Shown one piece after another: positions 27,445-36,173 of a stretch of 64,000 nt of DNA. The translations under genes and the position numbers were made by a program. The notes below the pieces were generated by a model. The model had not been told where the DNA came from, searched no databases, and saw nothing but the letters and a program-made list of their open reading frames with translations. This DNA comes from Comamonadaceae bacterium (lineage in GTDB: Bacteria; Pseudomonadota; Gammaproteobacteria; Burkholderiales; Burkholderiaceae_C). The DNA lies in NCBI GenBank assembly GCA_947443645.1, contig CANEXF010000011.1, positions 1-64,000 of the forward strand, given 5' to 3'. Numbering within the stretch: position 1 is the stretch's first letter; each line of letters opens with the position of its first letter.

Positions 27445-29802
27445 TCACAGGGCAAATTTCAGTTCGGCGACCAGTGTTCGCTGTGGATAAGGATGGAAAT
27501 TCCAGTACTTGTAATTGTTCAGATTGTCTATGCCCACGGCCGCCACCCATTGCTTGCTGACCTGGTAACGCAGGCGTACATCGGCCGTGAAGTACTTGCT
27601 GGCGCCCTGGTAGGCAAAGCCGTTCACGTCTGCATTGTTCAGGGTGGAGAACTGCGGGCCGCTGTAACGCGCGCCCAAGGTTGCGCTCAGTTTCGGGTCA
27701 AAGCGGTAGCTGACCAGTGCCGTGGCGCGCCAGACGGGTACCCGCGGCTGGTACTGACCTATGGTGTCGCCCGGAACCGTCACAAAGCCGGTGTTCTCTT
27801 TGATGCGTGAGTCTGCATAAGTCATGCTGCCGCTGAAATCCAGGCCTTTTTTGAGCACATCGTTGCCGTTGTAGGCCAACTCAAGTCCATTGGTCTGTAT
27901 GCGACCCACGTTCTGCACGCGGCTGACGTTCTGGTTGGCGACCGGGTCAAAAGTGGTTTGCGAATAAAGCGAATCCTTGACGTTTTCCGTGAAGAAGGTC
28001 AGGCGCAGCAGGCCATTGCCCAGGTCTTTTTCGGCTGACAGCTCGGTGGTCCATGACTTTTCAGGCCGCAGACTAGGGTCGTTGATGTAGCGTGAAAGGG
28101 TCGTCGAGGTCGCGCCATAGAGCTCGCTGACCGTTGGAAAGCGCACCGCCCGGCCTGCAGAGGCCTTGAACACGGTGTCAGCTGCCCATTGGTAAGACAG
28201 CGCCGCCTTGGGAGAAATCGCACTCTCGCTTCGATTGCCGTAACTGGCATTGGCGGCATTGCCAACGCCAAAGCTTGTGAAGCCATTCGAGGCCGTCCAG
28301 CTCTCGGCGCGTGCCCCAAGTACCGTTTTCCATCGAGGCGCGAAAGACCAGGCGTCCTGTGCATAGAGGCTGCGCAGGGCAGTTTTGCCGCCCACGTCAT
28401 TGACCATCGTGCCGGCGCCGTCGGCCAGATAATTGCCAGGGACATTGGATTTGAGAATGCGCAGTGCATAGCTGTCCTGCTGGTAGCCGAAGTCCACGAT
28501 ATGCGGGCCTTTCACACCATCGGGCCGCCAGATACCTTTTAGCGCCAGCGTGTTCCAGCCGGTGCCGTTCTGGTCGGTGATCGTGCCCGCGCCACCGACC
28601 AGCGAGCCCGGCTGTGCGGTGGCGGCCACGCGTTGCTGGTCCTTCTGGTAGTCATACAGGCTGGCAGCGACTTCCCAGTCAAAGTTACCCTGGGTATTGG
28701 ATTTGACCGACAGCCCGTGCATCAGATGCTGGAGCGCGTCATTGCTGGCGCCAAAGTCGGTCGCTGCAAGCGCATAGCCCTTCCCGTTGATGCTGACGTT
28801 GCCGCTGTAAACCGGGTTTCCGTTGGCGTCGCGCAAATAGCTCTGGGATGAGTTTTGCGTGTTGTTTTTCCAGTAGCCCAGCGTGTAGGCGGCGCGCACT
28901 GTCGATGAAAAGTCGTAGGCCAGCTTGATCTTGGCATGCTCTTGCGTGGTGTTGTACTGCGTAGCGCTGCCCAGCAGCAGCCAGGGCGTGTTGGTGCGGT
29001 CAAGACCCGGCACGGCGCCCGTCACCTCGCGCGCGCCCACAGCCGGGGCCGTGGTGCTAATGGCTTTGGTAGTGAAGGTCAGCGGCTGACCCGAGCTTGT
29101 GGTGCTGTTGATGTTGGCAAACCAGGACCAGTCGCCCACCTTGTTGCCCAGTGAAGCGCTGGCCTGCTTGCCGCTGTAGTTGCTGTCGGTGCCGTAGAGC
29201 TTGAAGTTCTGCGTGAAACCGCTGAGCTTGGCATGCGCCTCAAACTGGGTCGGCATGCGCGTCACGTAATCGACGACAGCGCCTACCGAATTGCCAGCGT
29301 AGGCGGCAGAAAATGGCCCGTACAGAACATCGACACGCTCAATTTCTTCAGGCGTGACCAGCCCCCAGCGTGGCGCGTAGGTGGCACCGTTGCCTAAATA
29401 GTTGGACAGCAAAATGCCGTCGGCATAAACCATGGAGCGCGCCGAATTGCCCGTGCCCGATGCGCGGCTGGACAGCACGGCGTGGTTGTAGTCGCCTATG
29501 TAGCGCTTGCGCACCAGCAGGCTGGGGAAGTATTTGAGCGCGTCTTCGCTGTCCGTGGCGTTGATGTTCTGCTCAATCTGCTCACCCGTCACACCCTCTA
29601 TGGTGGTGGGGATTTGCGTCGGCAGCGAGGTCGGCTGGCCGCTGTTGACCGTGACCATGCCCAGCGATTTGACAGGCGCATCTGCAGGCACGACCAAGGG
29701 TGTTGCGGCGGGAGGTGTCTGCGCAAATGCCGACAGGCTTACAAAAACAGCGCTTGCAAGGGCGCTCAAGCGAAACCCAAAACGGGCATGGGAAGAATTC
29801 AT
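27445..29802 (-). CDS. TonB-dependent outer membrane receptor, probably copper-linked
   Basis: A 785-residue outer membrane receptor. It has a signal peptide ending LSAFAQ, a plug domain (about residues 60-180; GNSARSMVYADGILLSNYLG) and a 22-strand-type barrel ending in ELKFAL with a terminal hydrophobic/aromatic pattern. The start at 29802 (MNSSHARFGFRLSAL) places the signal peptide correctly. It lies between a DUF2946 gene and the YcnI-PCuAC fusion, both linked to copper, so copper or a copper chelate is the likely ligand; this is inference from neighbours. No cobalamin riboswitch fits in the 90-base gap upstream. Confidence 0.9.
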   Translation of the reverse strand: MNSSHARFGFRLSALASAVFVSLSAFAQTPPAATPLVVPADAPVKSLGMVTVNSGQPTSLPTQIPTTIEGVTGEQIEQNINATDSEDALKYFPSLLVRKRYIGDYNHAVLSSRASGTGNSARSMVYADGILLSNYLGNGATYAPRWGLVTPEEIERVDVLYGPFSAAYAGNSVGAVVDYVTRMPTQFEAHAKLSGFTQNFKLYGTDSNYSGKQASASLGNKVGDWSWFANINSTTSSGQPLTFTTKAISTTAPAVGAREVTGAVPGLDRTNTPWLLLGSATQYNTTQEHAKIKLAYDFSSTVRAAYTLGYWKNNTQNSSQSYLRDANGNPVYSGNVSINGKGYALAATDFGASNDALQHLMHGLSVKSNTQGNFDWEVAASLYDYQKDQQRVAATAQPGSLVGGAGTITDQNGTGWNTLALKGIWRPDGVKGPHIVDFGYQQDSYALRILKSNVPGNYLADGAGTMVNDVGGKTALRSLYAQDAWSFAPRWKTVLGARAESWTASNGFTSFGVGNAANASYGNRSESAISPKAALSYQWAADTVFKASAGRAVRFPTVSELYGATSTTLSRYINDPSLRPEKSWTTELSAEKDLGNGLLRLTFFTENVKDSLYSQTTFDPVANQNVSRVQNVGRIQTNGLELAYNGNDVLKKGLDFSGSMTYADSRIKENTGFVTVPGDTIGQYQPRVPVWRATALVSYRFDPKLSATLGARYSGPQFSTLNNADVNGFAYQGASKYFTADVRLRYQVSKQWVAAVGIDNLNNYKYWNFHPYPQRTLVAELKFAL

Positions 29803-29892
29803 GACATCACACTTTGAAAAAACAGGAGGCAGCGCCACAACCGCATGGCCGGGGCACAACATGCTCAAGCGCAGGGCTTGAGGGGCTTCAGT

Positions 29893-30285
29893 TCAAAGTG
29901 CAGGTGGACCGCGACTGAACGGCAGGCCGGGAATGGATTCGGCCAAGTGGGCCGGTGACGATGCGTCGGCCAACTGGGTGCCCGGGTCGCAGGGAATGCT
30001 CGCAACCGGCAAGGCCGGTAACACCAGACCCAGCGCGCCACACAAATCGCAGTGTGAGCCGGCGGGCGCATCGCCATTGGCCAATCCGCCCAGGCCGCCC
30101 AGCTCTGCGCTGCTGGCAGCCAGGTTGCTGAGCGTGCAGATGCCGCCCAACTTGCCGCTGCGCACGTCCTGCGCCAGCATGGACGCAGGCGCTGCCAGCG
30201 CCGAGAAAACGGCAAGGAAGCTGAGGATGACCGCGAAGCGCGCCCACAAAGAAGGGCGAACGCGGATGGACGGCAAGCAGATCAC
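29893..30285 (-). CDS. DUF2946-type small protein
   Basis: A protein of about 130 residues with an N-terminal hydrophobic segment (FAVILSFLAVFSALAAPASML) and a middle HCDLCGALG motif (His-Cys-x2-Cys), as in DUF2946 proteins often found beside copper TonB receptors. The function is not established. The start is uncertain: the only candidates are a TTG at 30327 and a GTG at 30285. A TATAAT at 30297-30292 lies just before the GTG, which would then be nearly leaderless. It is upstream of the TonB receptor on the same strand. Confidence 0.7.
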   Translation of the reverse strand: MICLPSIRVRPSLWARFAVILSFLAVFSALAAPASMLAQDVRSGKLGGICTLSNLAASSAELGGLGGLANGDAPAGSHCDLCGALGLVLPALPVASIPCDPGTQLADASSPAHLAESIPGLPFSRGPPAL

Positions 30286-30323
30286 AGCGTGATTATAAGT
30301 ACAGCTTGCAGGACAAGCACCAT

Positions 30324-31241
30324 TCAAGGCGCGCCAAAACCAAATGCGCCGAACACGGCTTGCGCTTGAGGCGATAGCAAATACTGCGCAAACTGCGCCG
30401 CAGCCGCATCGCCTTTCCTGAACGTCAAGCCATAGGCAGCGCCCACTTCAAGCGCGGGCGGGATGGCCACCAGCGCCAGGCGCGGGACTTCCTTGCGCGC
30501 CGACATCGCGTTGGTGCAATAGGTCAAAAATATATCCGCGCGGCCTTCATCCATGAGCCACGCATAGGTGCCGCGCCCGGCGGGCGGCTGCGGCGAGCCT
30601 ACCGCGCCGGTGAGCTGCAGCGCCTTGGCCTCGAGCGCCGCATAGGCGCCGGGCACGAGCGCCTCGGCACGACGAAACAGGTCCCAGGCATAGTCACCCG
30701 ACGGATCGGCCCTGGGCGTGGATGTGCCGACACGAATGTCCGGCCTGAGCATCAGCGCCAGCAGGTTTTCGGGCCTTGCATTGACTGCGGGGCTGGTGAG
30801 CGCACACAGCTTGTTGCTCACCATGCGCACAGGCGCTTGCCACATGGTGCCGGCAGCCGCCAGGCTTTCGGGATGCTGTATGTCGGCCGATGCAAACACC
30901 TGCGCCGCTTCGCCCTTTTCAATGCGCTCGCGCAGCAAGCCGGAGGCACCGAGAGTCAACACGGTCTTGATGCCCGTACCGGCCTCGTACAGGCGGGCGA
31001 CTTCAGTGAGCGGTTCGCGCAGGCTGCCCGCCGCATAAACGCGCAGCGGCGCTTCGCCTGCGGGAGCTGCTGCTGACGTCTGGGCGTGTGCCATATTCAG
31101 GCCTCCTGAAAAAACAAGCGCCGCAGCAATCCATGCCAGCAGGCGCCGCGGGACTGGCCTTGGCTTGTCCTGAGCCTGTCGAAGGGCCAGACCGCAGGCG
31201 CCGCCCCCTTGAGGGGGGAACAAGTTACACACAGTGAGCAT
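30324..31241 (-). CDS. ModA-like molybdate/tungstate-binding protein
   Basis: A 305-residue periplasmic binding protein of the ModA type: LRVYAAGSLREPLTEVARLY at the start of the mature domain, then GASGLLRERIEKGEAAQVFASAD and GTYAWLMDEGRADIFLTYC. The hydrophobic signal segment (LLAWIAAALVFSGGL) begins only at about residue 34, because the first 33 codons cross two dispersed repeats (giving LRQAQDKP); the true start may differ from the ATG at 31241. It lies 14 bases after tupA on the same strand, as a second binding protein next to the tungstate ABC genes. Confidence 0.82.
   Translation of the reverse strand: MLTVCNLFPPQGGGACGLALRQAQDKPRPVPRRLLAWIAAALVFSGGLNMAHAQTSAAAPAGEAPLRVYAAGSLREPLTEVARLYEAGTGIKTVLTLGASGLLRERIEKGEAAQVFASADIQHPESLAAAGTMWQAPVRMVSNKLCALTSPAVNARPENLLALMLRPDIRVGTSTPRADPSGDYAWDLFRRAEALVPGAYAALEAKALQLTGAVGSPQPPAGRGTYAWLMDEGRADIFLTYCTNAMSARKEVPRLALVAIPPALEVGAAYGLTFRKGDAAAAQFAQYLLSPQAQAVFGAFGFGAP
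31162..31224 (-). repeat. Two dispersed repeats at the 5' end of the ModA-like gene
   Basis: Bases 31162-31189 carry GGCTTGTCCTGAGCCTGTCG, a repeat type common in many proteobacteria as I recall. Bases 31191-31224 carry the CCCCCTT/AAGGGGG-type repeat also seen at 14736. Both lie inside the first 30 codons of the annotated frame. Confidence 0.65.
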
Positions 31242-31255
31242 GGACAGGGGTGAAC

Positions 31256-32113
31256 CTATTTAGCGTTCGGGAAAAACAGCTGCTGGCCATTGATCTTGTA
31301 GCCGGCAATCACGGCCTGGCCGGCAGGCGAGGTCACCCAGTCGACAAACTTCTGTGCCTCAACCGCCTTGGTCTGCGGGTGTTTGGCCGGGTTGACGACC
31401 ATCACGCCGTACTGGTTGAACAGCCGGCTGTCGCCTTCAACCAGCACCGCCAGGTCTGCGCGGTTTTTAAACGCCAGCCAGGTGCCGCGGTCGGTCAGCA
31501 CATAAGCACCAACGCTGGCGGCGATATTGAGCGCCGGGCCCATGCCGCAGCCGCAGGCCTTGTAATTGGCAAACGCCGGCTTGTCAGTGGGCGTGTCGAT
31601 GCCGGCCAGTTTCCAGTAACGCAACTCGGCCGCGTGGGTGCCGCTCTTGTCACCACGAGAGACAAAATTGGCGTTGGTGGCACTGACTTTTTTCAAGGCC
31701 TCAAGAATGTCCTTGCCTTTGACGCCGGCCGGATCAGAGGCCGGCCCAATCAGCACAAAGTCGTTGTACATCACGGGAAAACGCTTGATCGCAAAACCTT
31801 CTGCAACCACTTTTTCTTCAGCCACCTGGTCATGCACAAACAGCACATCGGCGTCACCACGGCGCCCCATGTCTATGGCCTGGCCGGTCCCCACAGCCAC
31901 CACCTTGATGTCTATGCCGGTGGCCTTCTTGAACTCCGGCAGCAGGTAGGGAAACAGCCCCGACTGCTCGGTGGACGTCGTTGAAGCCATCACGATGGCC
32001 GCTGGCGCAGGCCTGCTCTGCGCTATCGAAAACGTAGCTGCAAGCGCAATACCCAAGAGCACTATAGCCCTTATTGGCTTTAAACCAAAAGTTTGGAAGT
32101 TAAAGTGGTTCAT
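31256..32113 (-). CDS. tupA: Tungstate ABC transporter binding protein TupA
   Basis: A 285-residue periplasmic protein with a signal peptide ending TFSIAQ and the Tup motif ASTTSTEQSGLFPYLLPEF, which distinguishes tungstate (TupA) from molybdate (ModA) proteins. SRGDKSGTHAAELRYW follows near residue 155. Its ATG overlaps the tupC stop (ATGA). Some relatives also bind molybdate or vanadate, so the ligand is probable, not certain. Confidence 0.92.
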   Translation of the reverse strand: MNHFNFQTFGLKPIRAIVLLGIALAATFSIAQSRPAPAAIVMASTTSTEQSGLFPYLLPEFKKATGIDIKVVAVGTGQAIDMGRRGDADVLFVHDQVAEEKVVAEGFAIKRFPVMYNDFVLIGPASDPAGVKGKDILEALKKVSATNANFVSRGDKSGTHAAELRYWKLAGIDTPTDKPAFANYKACGCGMGPALNIAASVGAYVLTDRGTWLAFKNRADLAVLVEGDSRLFNQYGVMVVNPAKHPQTKAVEAQKFVDWVTSPAGQAVIAGYKINGQQLFFPNAK

Positions 32114-32799
32114 GCAAGTTCTCCTCTTAAAAAATTGGCGGCAGCAAGGGGCAAGGGCCCGTTGAAAAAATCCTGCGTCGGCAAGTCGGCCAGCAGCTGG
32201 CCGTGCTCCAGATACACCACGCGGCTGGCCAGGCGCTTGACCTGGCCGAGGTTGTGGCTGCTGAAAATCAGCGTCATGCCGGCATCCGAAAACTCGGCCA
32301 TCAGGCGCTCGACTTCGCGTTTGGCGCTCGGGTCCAGGCTGGCAGTTGGCTCGTCCAGCAGCAAGACCTGGGGCTTGCAGGCCCAGGCGCGCGCCAGCGC
32401 CACGCGCTGCTGCTGGCCGCCCGACAGGGTTTTGGCATTGCGGCTGGCCAGATCGGACAGGCCGACGCGCGCCAAGGCCTGCAAGGCCTGAGCCTTGGCC
32501 TCGGCCCAGCGGGCGCCGCGCAGGAACAAGCCCAGCGCGACATTGTTCAGCACCGTGGTGCGCAGCATGTGAGGGCGCTGAAACAGCATGGCTTGCCGCG
32601 CCTGGCTGTCCCGGTGAAAGCTGCCCGTCGTAGGCGGCACCAGGCCATGCAGAGTTCGCAGCAGCGTGCTTTTGCCGCTGCCGTTGGAGCCGACCAGCGC
32701 CAGCCGATCGCCTGGCTTGACGCGCAGCGTGCAGCGGGCAAGCGCCTGGACTTGTCCAAACTGCACGCTGACGGACTCCAGGCTGAGCAAGGGCGTCAT
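32110..32799 (-). CDS. tupC: Tungstate ABC transporter ATP-binding protein TupC
   Basis: A 229-residue ABC ATPase with Walker A LVGSNGSGKSTLLRTL (about residue 34), signature LSGGQQQRVALARAW (about 134) and Walker B VLLLDEPTASLD. It drives tungstate import with TupB. It overlaps tupB upstream by 4 bases and tupA downstream as ATGA. Confidence 0.92.
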   Translation of the reverse strand: MTPLLSLESVSVQFGQVQALARCTLRVKPGDRLALVGSNGSGKSTLLRTLHGLVPPTTGSFHRDSQARQAMLFQRPHMLRTTVLNNVALGLFLRGARWAEAKAQALQALARVGLSDLASRNAKTLSGGQQQRVALARAWACKPQVLLLDEPTASLDPSAKREVERLMAEFSDAGMTLIFSSHNLGQVKRLASRVVYLEHGQLLADLPTQDFFNGPLPLAAANFLRGELA

Positions 32800-33548
32800 G
32801 GCTGCGCCCCCTCAGTGACCGGCGTGAAGGCGACTTTGGGCAAGGGATCGTCGAGCAGTTCGCGCCAGCGCTTGAGCAGCGCTATCAGCACATTGAGCAA
32901 CAAAACCACGCCCAGCAGCACCATGCCCAGCGCAAGCGCCAGCGGCAGGTCGCCCTTGCTGGTTTCCAGCGCGATAGACGTTGTCATGACGCGGGTGAAG
33001 CCGTCAATATTGCCGCCCACCACCATCACCGCGCCGACTTCAGAAATGGCCCGGCCAAACGCAGCCATCAGCACCGTCAGCAAGGCGTAGCGCTCATCCC
33101 AGAGCAAGATCAGGCTGCGCACAAAACGACCGGCGCCGAGCGAAGCCAGCTGCTCACCGTGCTTGCGGTCGGCGTCTTCAATGGTCTGCCGCACCAGCGC
33201 CGTGACCACCGGCAGCACCAGCACGCTTTGCGCCAGCACCATGGCCTTGAAGGAAAAAAGCCAGCCCAGAAAGCCCAGCGGCCCGCTGCGCGACAGCAGC
33301 AGATACACCAGCAGCCCCACCACCACCGAGGGCAGGGCCAGCGCGGTGTTGAGCAGCGCCAGCAGCACGCCGCGCCCCTTGAAACGTGATACCGCCAGCC
33401 AGCCCCCCAGCACCAGACCGGCGCTGCAGGCGATCAGGCAGGCGCAAGCGCTGACCGCCAAAGAGCGCGCGACGATGCCGGCCAGCGTTGCGTCAAATGA
33501 AGTCAGTAGCGAAATAGCCGTGGCGGCGCTGCTTGAAAAGGTGTTCAT
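32796..33548 (-). CDS. tupB: Tungstate ABC transporter permease TupB
   Basis: A 250-residue inner membrane permease with about five to six transmembrane segments and the cytoplasmic EAA-like loop (LGAGRFVRSLILLWDERYA...AFGRAISEVGAVMVVGGNI). It is first in the operon tupB-tupC-tupA-modA-like. I start it at ATG 33548 (MNTFSSSAATAISLL); the longer open frame upstream has no membrane-protein character and would run into the promoter region. Confidence 0.9.
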   Translation of the reverse strand: MNTFSSSAATAISLLTSFDATLAGIVARSLAVSACACLIACSAGLVLGGWLAVSRFKGRGVLLALLNTALALPSVVVGLLVYLLLSRSGPLGFLGWLFSFKAMVLAQSVLVLPVVTALVRQTIEDADRKHGEQLASLGAGRFVRSLILLWDERYALLTVLMAAFGRAISEVGAVMVVGGNIDGFTRVMTTSIALETSKGDLPLALALGMVLLGVVLLLNVLIALLKRWRELLDDPLPKVAFTPVTEGAQP

Positions 33549-33690
33549 GCGGAGGATGCTTTGAGCGTTGTTATGGTCAGCATCCCGAAAAGTTTTGCTG
33601 GACTGTAGCCTAGTGCGCATGACCCGCGTGCACATCGGGAATCACCAGCTATGAAGCGCTTTGCATAGCCAAACCAGCGCTGTCGCAGGC

Positions 33691-33716
33691 GACTGCAGCG
33701 CGCGTTTTGCGCAGTC
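33691..33716. promoter_or_regulatory. Inverted repeat in the tupB-regulator divergent region
   Basis: GACTGC - 14 bases - GCAGTC in the 205-base gap between tupB and the divergent regulator gene. It overlaps a possible promoter for the regulator (TTTGCG, then CATAAT at 33728-33733). It does not match the E. coli ModE operator. Weak evidence. Confidence 0.3.
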
Positions 33717-33753
33717 AGAGGCTCGCACATAATCTGCGCACAGGCCCCCACAC

Positions 33754-34866
33754 ATGCACAAAGTCGAACTCTCTTATCTGTTGTCCAGCGACCGGGGCAA
33801 AGACGCGCTGATACGCAACCCGCTGATGGACATGCTGCATGCCGTGCGCGAGCAGGGTTCCATCTCGGCGGCTGCCAAAAAACTCGAACTGTCCTACCGC
33901 CATGTCTGGGGCGCACTCAAGGACTGGGAAAAAACCCTGGGCCGCACGCTCATCGTCTGGGACAAGGGCCAGGCGGCCAGGCTCACCGAGTTTGGCGAAA
34001 AACTGCTCTGGTCAGAGCGCCAGGCGCAGGCCAGGCTGGCGCCCCAGATCGAAGCCTTGCGGCGCGACATAGAGCGTGCTTTTTCAACCGCTTTTGACGA
34101 CCAGGTGCATGTGCTTACGCTTTACGCCAGCCACGATGCGGCGCTGTCGGCGCTGCGCGACCAGGCCAGCCCGCATGGCCTGCATCTGGACATACGCTTC
34201 ATGGGCAGCGTGGACGCGATTGCGGCGCTCAATGCCGGGCGCTGCATGATGGCCGGCTTTCATACGCTGGATCAGCCGGCGGCCAAATCGGTCGCGGCCC
34301 AGGCCTACCGCAGCCTGCTCAAGCCCGGCCTGCACAAACTGATCGGCTTTGCGCACCGCACGCAAGGCCTGATGGTGGCCAAAGGCAACCCGCTGCGCAT
34401 CACCGGCCTGCAAGACCTCAAGCGCCCCGGTCTGCGCTACGTCAACCGCGCAGAAGGCACGGGCACACGTGTGCTGCTTGACGAGCTGCTGGCCCAGGCC
34501 GGCATGGGCCCGTCCGAGCTGATAGGCTACGACCGCCACGAACCGTCGCACACGGCGGTAGCGCAGGCCATTGCCAGCAACGCCGCCGATGCAGGCCTGG
34601 GCATTGAAGCGGCCGCGCGTGAAAAAGGCCTGGGTTTTGTGCCGCTGACCAAAGAGCGCTACCACCTGGTCTGCCTGAAATCGGAGTTGCCTTCACCGCA
34701 AGTGCAGGCGCTGCTCAAGGAGTTGCAAAGCCGCGACTGGCAGGACACGCTGCAGGATCTGCCCGGTTACGACGGCGCGCAAGCCCAAAGCGGCAAGGTA
34801 CTGTCGCTGCGGACCATGCTGCCGTGGTGGCACTATCGCAAGCCAAAAAGCCCCGTAACGCAATAA
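33754..34866 (+). CDS. ModE-type HTH regulator with periplasmic-binding-protein-like domain
   Basis: A 370-residue one-component regulator. Residues 20-95 form a LysR/ModE-like winged helix (MLHAVREQGSISAAAKKLELSYRHVWGALKDWE). From about 110 to 330 there is a substrate-binding-protein-like domain (GTGTRVLLDELLAQAGM, SHTAVAQAIASNAADAGLGI), as in proteins that sense molybdate or tungstate. It is divergent from tupBCA and likely controls it. The binding-protein-type sensor replaces the usual TOBE domains of ModE. It converges with senA. Confidence 0.85.
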   Translation: MHKVELSYLLSSDRGKDALIRNPLMDMLHAVREQGSISAAAKKLELSYRHVWGALKDWEKTLGRTLIVWDKGQAARLTEFGEKLLWSERQAQARLAPQIEALRRDIERAFSTAFDDQVHVLTLYASHDAALSALRDQASPHGLHLDIRFMGSVDAIAALNAGRCMMAGFHTLDQPAAKSVAAQAYRSLLKPGLHKLIGFAHRTQGLMVAKGNPLRITGLQDLKRPGLRYVNRAEGTGTRVLLDELLAQAGMGPSELIGYDRHEPSHTAVAQAIASNAADAGLGIEAAAREKGLGFVPLTKERYHLVCLKSELPSPQVQALLKELQSRDWQDTLQDLPGYDGAQAQSGKVLSLRTMLPWWHYRKPKSPVTQ

Positions 34867-34868
34867 AA

Positions 34869-34886
34869 CAGGGCGCAAGCAGCTAC
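34869..34886 (-). repeat. Partial dispersed repeat, RTAGCKGC family
   Basis: On the minus strand GTAGCTGCTTGCGCCCTG, just past the senA stop codon. The downstream half of the repeat is not recognisable. Confidence 0.5.
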
Positions 34887-34891
34887 GCTAT

Positions 34892-36124
34892 TTATAGCGC
34901 GCAGGAACGGAAGCCACAAAAGACATCGTCGCGCTCGGGGCGGTAGAAGTTGCGGTACCTGGGGTTCTTCATGCGGGCGCGGCTGGCAAACGAGCCACCG
35001 CGCAAGACCTTGTGCGTGCCAAACCAGGGCTGGGAGTAATCAAGGTAAGGGTCAGGCACAAAGCCCGGATAAGGCTGAAACGTCGTGCCCATCCATTCCC
35101 AGACATCACCCCAGCGAAAACCCCGCCGCGCCGCCGTCATGGCCGCCACTTCCCACTCGACCTCGGCCGGCAGACGGCGCCCGGCCCAGCGACACCAGGC
35201 GTCGGCTTCCCACCAGCTCATGTGCATGGCGGGCTGGTTGCCCAGCATGCGGTGTGGCTGGCCGAAGCGGCTTTGAACCACGGCGCCGCTGGCGCCACCA
35301 ATCTGCTCGACATAACGCGGGCCACGCCGGCCCTCACCGTCAGCCTGGGCTTGCAGCCACTGCCAGCCCTCAGCTTGCCAGAACTCGGCGCGGTCATAAC
35401 CTTCGTCGTCAACAAATTCGACAAACTGGGTCCAGCTCACAGGCTGGGCATCGATTTCAAACTCCGGCACGGCAAGGCGGTGCTGCGTTTTTTCATTGTC
35501 AAACGCAAAGCCCTTGTCCGCCGCAACGCCCATGGGCCAGAGCGTGGCCGGTATCAGCAAGGCATCGCGCAGCGCCATGGGCGCAGCACTGAATGCCTGA
35601 TGCAGCGGCCGCTCCAGTGGCAAACCCAGGGTTTGAGCCGTCATGGCCAGCGCCTCGCCATGCATGTCCTCATGGAACAGGCTCAGGCGGTAAAAGTAAA
35701 GCGCGTCATCGCTGCATGCGCCTTGCGCGCCGGTCTTGTCGAGCAGCTCCAGCGTGCTCTCCAGCGTATCCAGCAGGTAGGCCCGGCAGTTTTGTACATC
35801 AGGCAGCAACAAGGCCCAGCGCGTGGCATGCGGCACCTGGGCGGAATCCCAGAACTGGTCGGCACGGGGCTCAATCGATGCCAGCCGGGCATGCAGGGGA
35901 TCGCAAGCGGTTCCAAGCGCGCGCTGCAGGTTGCGGCCTATCCACCATTCCTGAAACCAGCCCACATGGCCCAGCTCCCAAAGCGGCGGATTGATCGTGG
36001 CGATCTGCGGCACCTGAAAATTCACCGCATCCAGCGCCTGTTGGAAATTTGAAAAAAGCCGCAGGCTGTGGTTGCGCGCATCCATCAAGGCCAGTGACAG
36101 GAGCTCGGGCCCGCTGCTACGCAT
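34892..36124 (-). CDS. senA: Selenoneine synthase SenA (EgtB-like)
   Basis: A 410-residue non-haem iron enzyme of the EgtB type. The N-terminal DinB-like domain has the three iron ligands His53 (ELGHVGWFQEWW), His151 and His155 (LFHEDMHGEAL). The C-terminal FGE-sulfatase domain has WWEADAWCRWAGRRLPAEVE, VWEWMGTTFQPYPGF, VLRGGSFASRARMKNPRYRN and the end DDVFCGFRSCAL. SenA joins a selenosugar to hercynine with oxygen to form the C-Se bond of selenoneine. Plain EgtB (ergothioneine) is the alternative, but the adjacent senB and selD-like genes decide it. The start is ATG 36124; ATG 36085 is possible. It is divergent from senB with a 49-base gap. Confidence 0.9.
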   Translation of the reverse strand: MRSSGPELLSLALMDARNHSLRLFSNFQQALDAVNFQVPQIATINPPLWELGHVGWFQEWWIGRNLQRALGTACDPLHARLASIEPRADQFWDSAQVPHATRWALLLPDVQNCRAYLLDTLESTLELLDKTGAQGACSDDALYFYRLSLFHEDMHGEALAMTAQTLGLPLERPLHQAFSAAPMALRDALLIPATLWPMGVAADKGFAFDNEKTQHRLAVPEFEIDAQPVSWTQFVEFVDDEGYDRAEFWQAEGWQWLQAQADGEGRRGPRYVEQIGGASGAVVQSRFGQPHRMLGNQPAMHMSWWEADAWCRWAGRRLPAEVEWEVAAMTAARRGFRWGDVWEWMGTTFQPYPGFVPDPYLDYSQPWFGTHKVLRGGSFASRARMKNPRYRNFYRPERDDVFCGFRSCAL

Positions 36125-36173
36125 CAGGGGCGAGTCGATCAGCCCTGATGGCGTTGTGGCAGACAATAGCGGT

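Noticed and set aside
29803..29892. Possible cobalamin riboswitch before the TonB receptor
   Set aside because: Only 90 bases are available and no B12-box-like sequence is visible; the neighbours point to copper.
33549..33753. Classic ModE operator (ATCGCTATATA-type)
   Set aside because: No such sequence is present; only a weak GACTGC inverted repeat was found.
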